From positions 1 through 64,000 of the forward strand of contig JASAND010013426.1 in assembly GCA_030248195.1 (NCBI GenBank): a stretch of DNA of 64,000 nt, given 5' to 3'. Source of the stretch: Trissonchulus latispiculum. Its lineage: Eukaryota > Nematoda > Enoplea > Enoplida > Ironidae. The first letter of the stretch is position 1. Every line of letters begins with the position of its first letter. The notes beneath the pieces were generated by a model. It ran no database searches. It worked only from the letters and a program-made list of their open reading frames with translations, and was not told the DNA's origin. Made by a program: the position numbers and the translations under genes. Positions 57,299-64,000 of this stretch are shown here, one piece after another.

Positions 57299-57728
57299 TT
57301 TGCAGGGTGGAGGAGGATGGGATAGAAAACATTTTTAAGGAAGAGAAGAGGGTCGGTGAGCAACTCCTCTATTTGTGGGAAGGGTACCCCCCAGGTTAAG
57401 AGGAACTGGCCCTGTTTGAATAGTTGACATTCCTTGTCCCGACTTTAAACTACCATCCGGCGGCCCCCCCCCCTGCGCTTTTTGTATTCAACAGTTGAAA
57501 TTTGGTTGAAAAAGTGGACAATTTTGACAGATTGTTTTGCAATTGTGAGTATAAAGCGCTGTAAGGATAGTCTTAATGTAGTCGCACTGGTTATTTTCAG
57601 TGAAATAAAAATTGCAAATCTTTTTGCAAAAATTTAGCCTTTTTCTCTTGTTTGGACCCCAATTGAGGGGTGGGGTTCCTTGGGGGGAGTAGTCAAGGCA
57701 AGGTCGGCGGTCGGGTATGGGGGAAGGG

Positions 57729-57906
57729 CAGGGACGTATCCAGGGGGGTGGTCCAGGGGGTCCGGACCCACCCCTTTTCGGAAGATTTTTTAAATTTCCG
57801 GCTATTGTTGGCTCAAATTTGGCCATTTTTGAGGAAAAGTTATGTCTGGACCCTCCCCTTTTCGGGTTGGCCCCCCCCCCTTTTCAAAATCCTGGATACG
57901 CCCCTG
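57729..57906. mobile_element. hAT-like MITE, 178 bp, with 8-bp target duplication
   Basis: Left end CAGGGACGTATCCAGG, right end inverted CAGGGGCGTATCCAGG, flanked by perfect GGGAAGGG on both sides (57,721-57,728 and 57,907-57,914). It shares the TTTTCAAAATCCTGG subterminal stretch with the element at 14,555-14,810. Confidence 0.9.
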
Positions 57907-58089
57907 GGGAAGGGGATGTGGAGTTCTCGTGGGGGAGAGGGGTCTCACAGGGCAAAGTGTAGCCTCGTACAGCAATGCCAAATCCTCATTCCCCTGTCCA
58001 GGGAGGAGGAGGAGGAGGGGTTAGAAAACATTTATAGGAAGAGGGTCGGTCGGGGAGAATGCAAATTTTTTGGGGGGTCAGGGCATACG

Positions 58090-58405
58090 TATGTAGGTGT
58101 AACCCCTCACTCGTAATTTGGGGGGGCCTTTTTACGCCCCAGAAAGTCCTTAAAACCTTCTAAAAACCAGTAGTTCGCGCAATAAGAAACACTTTAAGCC
58201 AAACATTTGGACTGTTTTAAAAATAATAAAGAATTAATATATATATATATATATCCTAACAATATGAAATGTTTGCCCAATCTGTCGCGCGCACGACTCC
58301 CCCCCCCCCCCAGTTGGGGGATCCCAAAAAATAGGGGGGGGGGGGTTGTAAACATGGCTGGGGTAATTACCCCCCCCCCCCCATCCCCTATTACACCTAT
58401 GGGTC
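58090..58405. repeat. G-run element with GTAGGTGTAA / TTACACCTA ends
   Basis: GTAGGTGTAACCCCT near 58,092 and ATTACACCTATGG near 58,390 are imperfect inverses enclosing long G and C runs. Probably a decayed relative of the CATAGGTGTA element; no target duplication seen. Confidence 0.4.
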
Positions 58406-58558
58406 TGAAGGGCGTAACCCCCATAAGCAGATGAAATTTTCGACTTAGTGACCTACGTGGAATTTTTACAGAGCATTCTTTCCAATTACAAACTATTTAT
58501 GTCGCAGCGCGTTTTCATGCACTCTAATGAAGATGGTGAATGGACAACAAATAGTGTA

Positions 58559-60098
<1,540 letters not shown>

Positions 60099-60710
60099 TA
60101 TATATATATGTATATATATATATATTAGTTGCAGTAGAAAACTCGCGTTCACAGTGACTTTGAAAATTGTGTATATTTTAAACACATACATATAATAGGC
60201 AGTTTCAGTAAATTTACAAAATTTTTATTGTCGTTGTTTTGATTTATTTGTATTTTATTGTGTAGCAAATGCATTTTTCTTCTATTTAGAGCCAAAGCAG
60301 ACCCAGTTTAGGGCAAAATATGTATTTTCGGTAAGAAGTTAAATTTACCCTTGAAATGGTGCCATGACCGATTTTGACACCCTGGAGCACCCACAAGAGA
60401 ACGAAGCATGGTGAAACCTATACTTTTTTAATCTAAGGGCTCTATTAAACAAATGTATATATACATACGTGTGAATTTGGCCTGTCCTGCTAATGCTTAA
60501 AAATATCCACTTAGCTGGTCTTATTGTAGGGAATTTTTCTTGGGGGGGCTCTTTGGGTGGGGGGGCCTCGGGGGACGAATTATTCCTGGGGGGGGGGCGA
60601 AAATTTTTCAAAATGTTTCTAAAAATGTGCTAAAAATAGCGCTATTTTTATAGTATATAATCGAAAAAAGGTTCGTTTCTAGTGAAATATATATATATAT
60701 ATATATATAT

Positions 60711-61098
60711 TAGAGATGCACCGGGGCCGCCACTACCGGGGCCGGGGCCGGGGCCACCTTGGTCCCGGTACCGGGGCCGGGACCGGGGCCTGGAAATTGG
60801 GGATCCAAATCAAAAATTTTGAAAAATTTTCTGGAAAATTTAAATTTTGCAGTAATTTTTGATATACAAACGTTACTATCCTTGTTTCCATTAATATCGG
60901 CGTGAAAACAAACGATTTGCAACACTTTTTGACTTTCGAAAATTCGACATTTTGGTCAAAAAATGGCAGAAATTCACAAAATTTTGCTAATTTTTGGCCC
61001 CGGTCGGTACCGGGGCCTGACCAGCGGGGCCGGGGCCGGGGGCCGGAGCCGGGGCCTGGCCCCGGTGCCGGGAGCCGGGCCCAGGCCCCGGTGCATCC

Positions 61099-61101
<3 letters not shown>
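60711..61101. mobile_element. hAT-like MITE with GGGGCC repeats inside an (AT)n run
   Basis: Left end TAGAGATGCACCGGGGCC, right end inverted TGGGGATGCACCGGGGCC. Subterminal regions are repeats of GGGGCC and CCGGGG. AT microsatellite lies on both sides (60,690-60,710 and 61,102-61,162), so the target duplication is probably ATATATAT but cannot be delimited. Confidence 0.8.

Positions 61102-61162
<61 letters not shown>
61102..61162. repeat. (AT)n microsatellite
   Basis: AT run directly right of the GGGGCC MITE, presumably the other half of the run into which it inserted. Confidence 0.9.
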
Positions 61163-61239
61163 GTGTAAGTAGTCAACAATCGACTAAAAACGAAAATTTT
61201 TGAAAAAATTTTTTCCAAGTAAAATTTGGTGACAAAGGG

Positions 61240-62050
61240 GCACCGACTTTTGGGGGGAGGAAGGGTGTTTACGGGGGGAACCCCCCGCTGGCTGGAATAA
61301 GTCCAGCTTAGTAAAAGAGGGTTTTTTCCGCTAAGACCAGGTCACCCCCAGGTCGCACTTGAGGGGTTAGATCAGTGTGGCATATATCATCAGGAAGCCC
61401 AACAGATGCCCTACACGTATATATACATAGCGCGACGGGAAAAACCCAAAATTTGCTTGATTTTGGCTGTAACTTTGTTACTAAGCGACAAAGCGAAATC
61501 TAACGGTAACTACCATAAGGCCACTTTTCTTTAGACCTTACGGTTGGGGAGAAATTTTCGAAAAAAAGATGGGAAAACACAATGCGGGAAAAACCCATGG
61601 GCATGGGCGTAAAAAACTAGCTGAATTATTATAATTTTTTGGCTCATTATTGTAAAAAAATCCACCCCCTCCCAGAAAATTCCCCCCCCCCCGGGAAGCC
61701 CCCCCCCCGGAACACAATCCCTAAAAATTCCCTGCGAGAGGGCCACAAGGCCTTTTGAAGAGCTTCAAAATCAGCCATAAAACGTCTGTATAGAACTTAC
61801 GGCTGTGAGAAATTTTCGAAAAAAAGGAAGGGGAAAACCCCAATGCGGGAAAAATCCCAGCTGAATTTTTTTGCTGCAAGGATCACAGAAGGGTTTTGAC
61901 TATACCAATCGAAAGAGCGGGTAATGTGTATAACATCTGAATCAAAGATATAAATATTTTTGCAAAAAATCATGTCTAATTGACTATGAATTTTTTAAAA
62001 TTGCATAAATTCTGCAGTTTAAGCATCCTATCACATAGAAAACGTGTTTT
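61240..62050. repeat. GGGAAAAACCC-rich repeats related to 58.6-60.1 kb
   Basis: 61,315-61,430 is an inverted copy of 59,270-59,390 (shared GTAGGGCATCTGTTG, GATGATATATG, GCGACCTGGGGGTGACCTGG). Segments at 61,540-61,620 and 61,800-61,860 repeat GAGAAATTTTCGAAAAAAAG and AATGCGGGAAAAA around a G/C-run patch. No gene seen. Confidence 0.6.
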
Positions 62051-62079
62051 TATTAGCTATTAAAATCGAACATAGGCCC

Positions 62080-62240
62080 AGGGTCGTCTTTACAGGGGGG
62101 GGCCGAAATTGACCCCCCCCCCCCGAAAATGCCTTCCCCCCCTCCCGAAATTGCCCACTCCCGGGATTTCCGCATCCCTCTTTTGGTTTTTTTTACTGGG
62201 GGGGCGCCCCCACCTAGGTTTTTTTGGTCAAAAATAGCGT
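62080..62240. repeat. G/C-run patch
   Basis: Long alternating G and C runs following CCCAGGGTCGTCTTTACAGG, which resembles the CAGGG ends of hAT-like MITEs. No matching right end was found. Confidence 0.35.
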
Positions 62241-62646
62241 CGTTTGCAGAAATGAACAATAGTTTTGACGACGCCAAAATAAAAATGACGACGGAATGAC
62301 CAAGCCAAACTGTGGAAGTAGCACTCAAATTTAACAAGAATGCAATGTTTCTATTACGTTTTAACTGTTATTTTTAAAAAATTTTTTAATTTTTGGGGGC
62401 TGCCGCCCCCAAACCCCCGCTCTATATATATAGTCTTATCGATGTTAAGCTTCGACGATGTTTGTCAATCAATCAGGCAATCTGTATATATACTATTATA
62501 TATACGAAGCCACAGGCATCGAGTCTTTATGCTACATACTTCAATTGCATTGAAGTGATGCAAGTTTCTCATACCAATACCGCTGAATTTTTTCTGTAAA
62601 AACTTTCTTTTCCGATTATCTCAGCTAGAATGGAATGAGAGTTTAT

Positions 62647-62684
62647 ATATTATGTAGGGGCGCGGTAGCGCCCCTACATAATAT
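62647..62684. repeat. Perfect 17-bp-arm hairpin
   Basis: ATATTATGTAGGGGCGC, loop GGTA, then the exact inverse. The stem is perfect over 17 bp with a GC-rich core. Neither side carries the CTRR end expected of a Helitron. Confidence 0.85.
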
Positions 62685-63361
62685 GGGTATAAAGGCGTCT
62701 CCGCGGCCCCCTGGAGACCGTGTTGGCCTGGTGCCAGCTAATTAGAGGTCCGGGAGTGGTACAAATGTTACCATCGTAAACAACTCCAGTAGTACTACAA
62801 GTACCACCATACTTTTGGTTCGAATTCGAAACTTCGAATTTTTGCACTAGGCGATAGTTACCGTGCGTTTGAATTTTTTTCCATGGTGAATAACGCTTAT
62901 TGGAAATGCATTTTACGGCTAAGTGTTGGAACGACGTGGGCATTTTGGCACCATACTACTATTATATATTGGTCGTAGACAGGATCCCCCCATGCTACCT
63001 TTTTTTGGTCATTTTGGCACCTGGCCAATTTTGGCTCTGTGCCAAGGTCCCAAAGTCGGACTTTCGCAATTTTTCGCAAATTTTGGTCACACTTTTCTAG
63101 AACTGGGTAGAAGCTGGAGAGGTCTAGTATCTTTTGTTGAAAATAACCAGTAGGGGTGCAGAAAGTAACGAGGGGGATTTTTTAATTTTGCTCCCTAGCT
63201 TTCAGGAGATGGGCCTAAACTTTGCATTTTTTTGTCCTGTTTGGGCGAAAAGTTTTTAAGTCCCACTTTTACTAGAAATTGCCTAAAAGTCACTAAAAAT
63301 GGCTTTTTTCGGCCTCGGGGTGGTCCCCATATAAAGTAAATCGGGGTCGCTGAAAAGGATG
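62685..63361. other. No gene seen before satellite C
   Basis: Short frames overlap on both strands. TTTTGGCACC / CATTTTGG motifs recur loosely, without a clear period. Confidence 0.4.
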
Positions 63362-64000
63362 AGCATACTGCCGATACCGCCCGAAGTGACCACTGGTCAG
63401 CATGGCTCCCGTGGTTCATCGTCCAGGGTCAAAGTTGGGAAAACTCACTGTAAACAGCGTTTTTCGGCGTCTTGCTCGGGGGCATATATAGTAAATCGAC
63501 TACGCTCGTTTCAATGGGCATATTGCCGAAACCGACGGAAGTGACCACTGGTCACTACAGCCTACGGGGCCTATTGACCACTGGTCAAACGACCTAAAAC
63601 TGTGTTTTTCGGCGTTTTGGTCGGGGGCATATATAGTAAATCGACTACGCTCGTTTCAATGGGCATATTGCCGAAATCGACGGAAGTGACCACTGGTCAC
63701 TACAGCCTACGGGGTCTATCAACCACTGGTCAAACGGCCTAAAACTGCGTTTTTCGGCATTTTGGTCGGGATATAGTAAATCGACTGCGCTCGTTTCAAT
63801 GGGCATATTGCTGAAACCGACGGAAGCGACCACTGGTCACTACGGCCTGGGAGCCCTATTGACCACTGGTCAAACGGCCTAAAACAGCGTTTTCGTCGGA
63901 GGCATGTATAGTAAATCGGCTACGCTCGTTGCAATGGGCATATCGCCTAAACCGACGGAAGTGACCACTGGTCACTACAGCCTACGGGGCCTATTGACCA
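63362..64000. repeat. Satellite C tandem array (135-145-bp monomers)
   Basis: Landmarks AGTAAATCG near 63,490, 63,635, 63,775 and 63,910 give spacings of about 145, 140 and 135 bp. Most monomers carry two copies of the perfect palindrome TGACCACTGGTCA, plus TTTTTCGGCGTTTTGGTCG and CGTTTCAATGGGCATATTGC. The first unit is the most diverged. The array continues beyond the window. Confidence 0.9.

Noticed and set aside
57670..58116. 148-codon frame and two overlapping shorter ones
   Set aside because: Cross the 57,729-57,906 MITE and other G-runs; composition artefact.
62640..62700. Hairpin as the 3' end of a Helitron
   Set aside because: Neither strand shows a CTRR terminus about 10 bp after the hairpin, nor a 5' TC start in a sensible place.

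Overview
The window is eukaryotic nuclear DNA, most likely from an invertebrate animal. The evidence is spliceosomal exons with GT/AG borders, a MYND-type zinc-finger protein, a decayed LINE reverse-transcriptase tail, large satellites and many non-autonomous DNA transposons. There is no operon structure, CRISPR array or prokaryotic gene layout. I cannot name the species. Most of the 64 kb is repeats; only two loci look like host genes.

Layout. 1-5,856: satellite A (about 171-bp monomers, higher-order repeats). 5,857-12,490: dispersed inverted-repeat elements, including a TACAGG-rich family and G-run-rich elements. 12,814-13,793: a MYND-finger coding exon with a small hAT-like element just upstream. 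14.5-18.5 kb: more hAT-like insertions, a LINE relic and a four-level nest of elements. 18,776-31,514: satellite B (272-bp higher-order unit), carrying two co-amplified copies of a palindromic element. 31.5-37.2 kb: satellite B remnants split by a 1.6-kb element with 9-mer-repeat termini, then foldback elements and diverged duplications. 38,249-49,946: a candidate multi-exon gene whose two middle exons sit in a five-fold tandem array of a 1.9-kb unit. 51-62 kb: foldback, hAT-like and AT-microsatellite-associated elements. 63,362-64,000: satellite C, running off the end.

Three results stand out. (1) The 38.2-49.9 kb locus: first exon, exon types A (114 nt) and B (117 nt) in five tandem copies each, and last exon all join in phase 2. 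Exons A and B encode related peptides sharing AE(Y/F)PPRN(L/V) despite synonymous differences, so the locus reads as a real gene undergoing exon-array expansion; I do not recognise the family. (2) Satellites A and B look unrelated but lie in opposite orientation and share a homologous core of at least 45 bp, probably about 90 bp, centred on the inverted repeat GTGCCA-GCTG-TGGCAC. (3) Several transposon insertions are resolved to base level by target-site duplications (8 bp hAT-like, 9 bp foldback, TA, TTA, TGT), and one is confirmed by an empty site in a satellite B monomer.

Limits: everything was read by eye without alignments, so repeat borders not tied to a target duplication are approximate. 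No database search was possible, so transposon class names rest on terminal repeats and target-site lengths.
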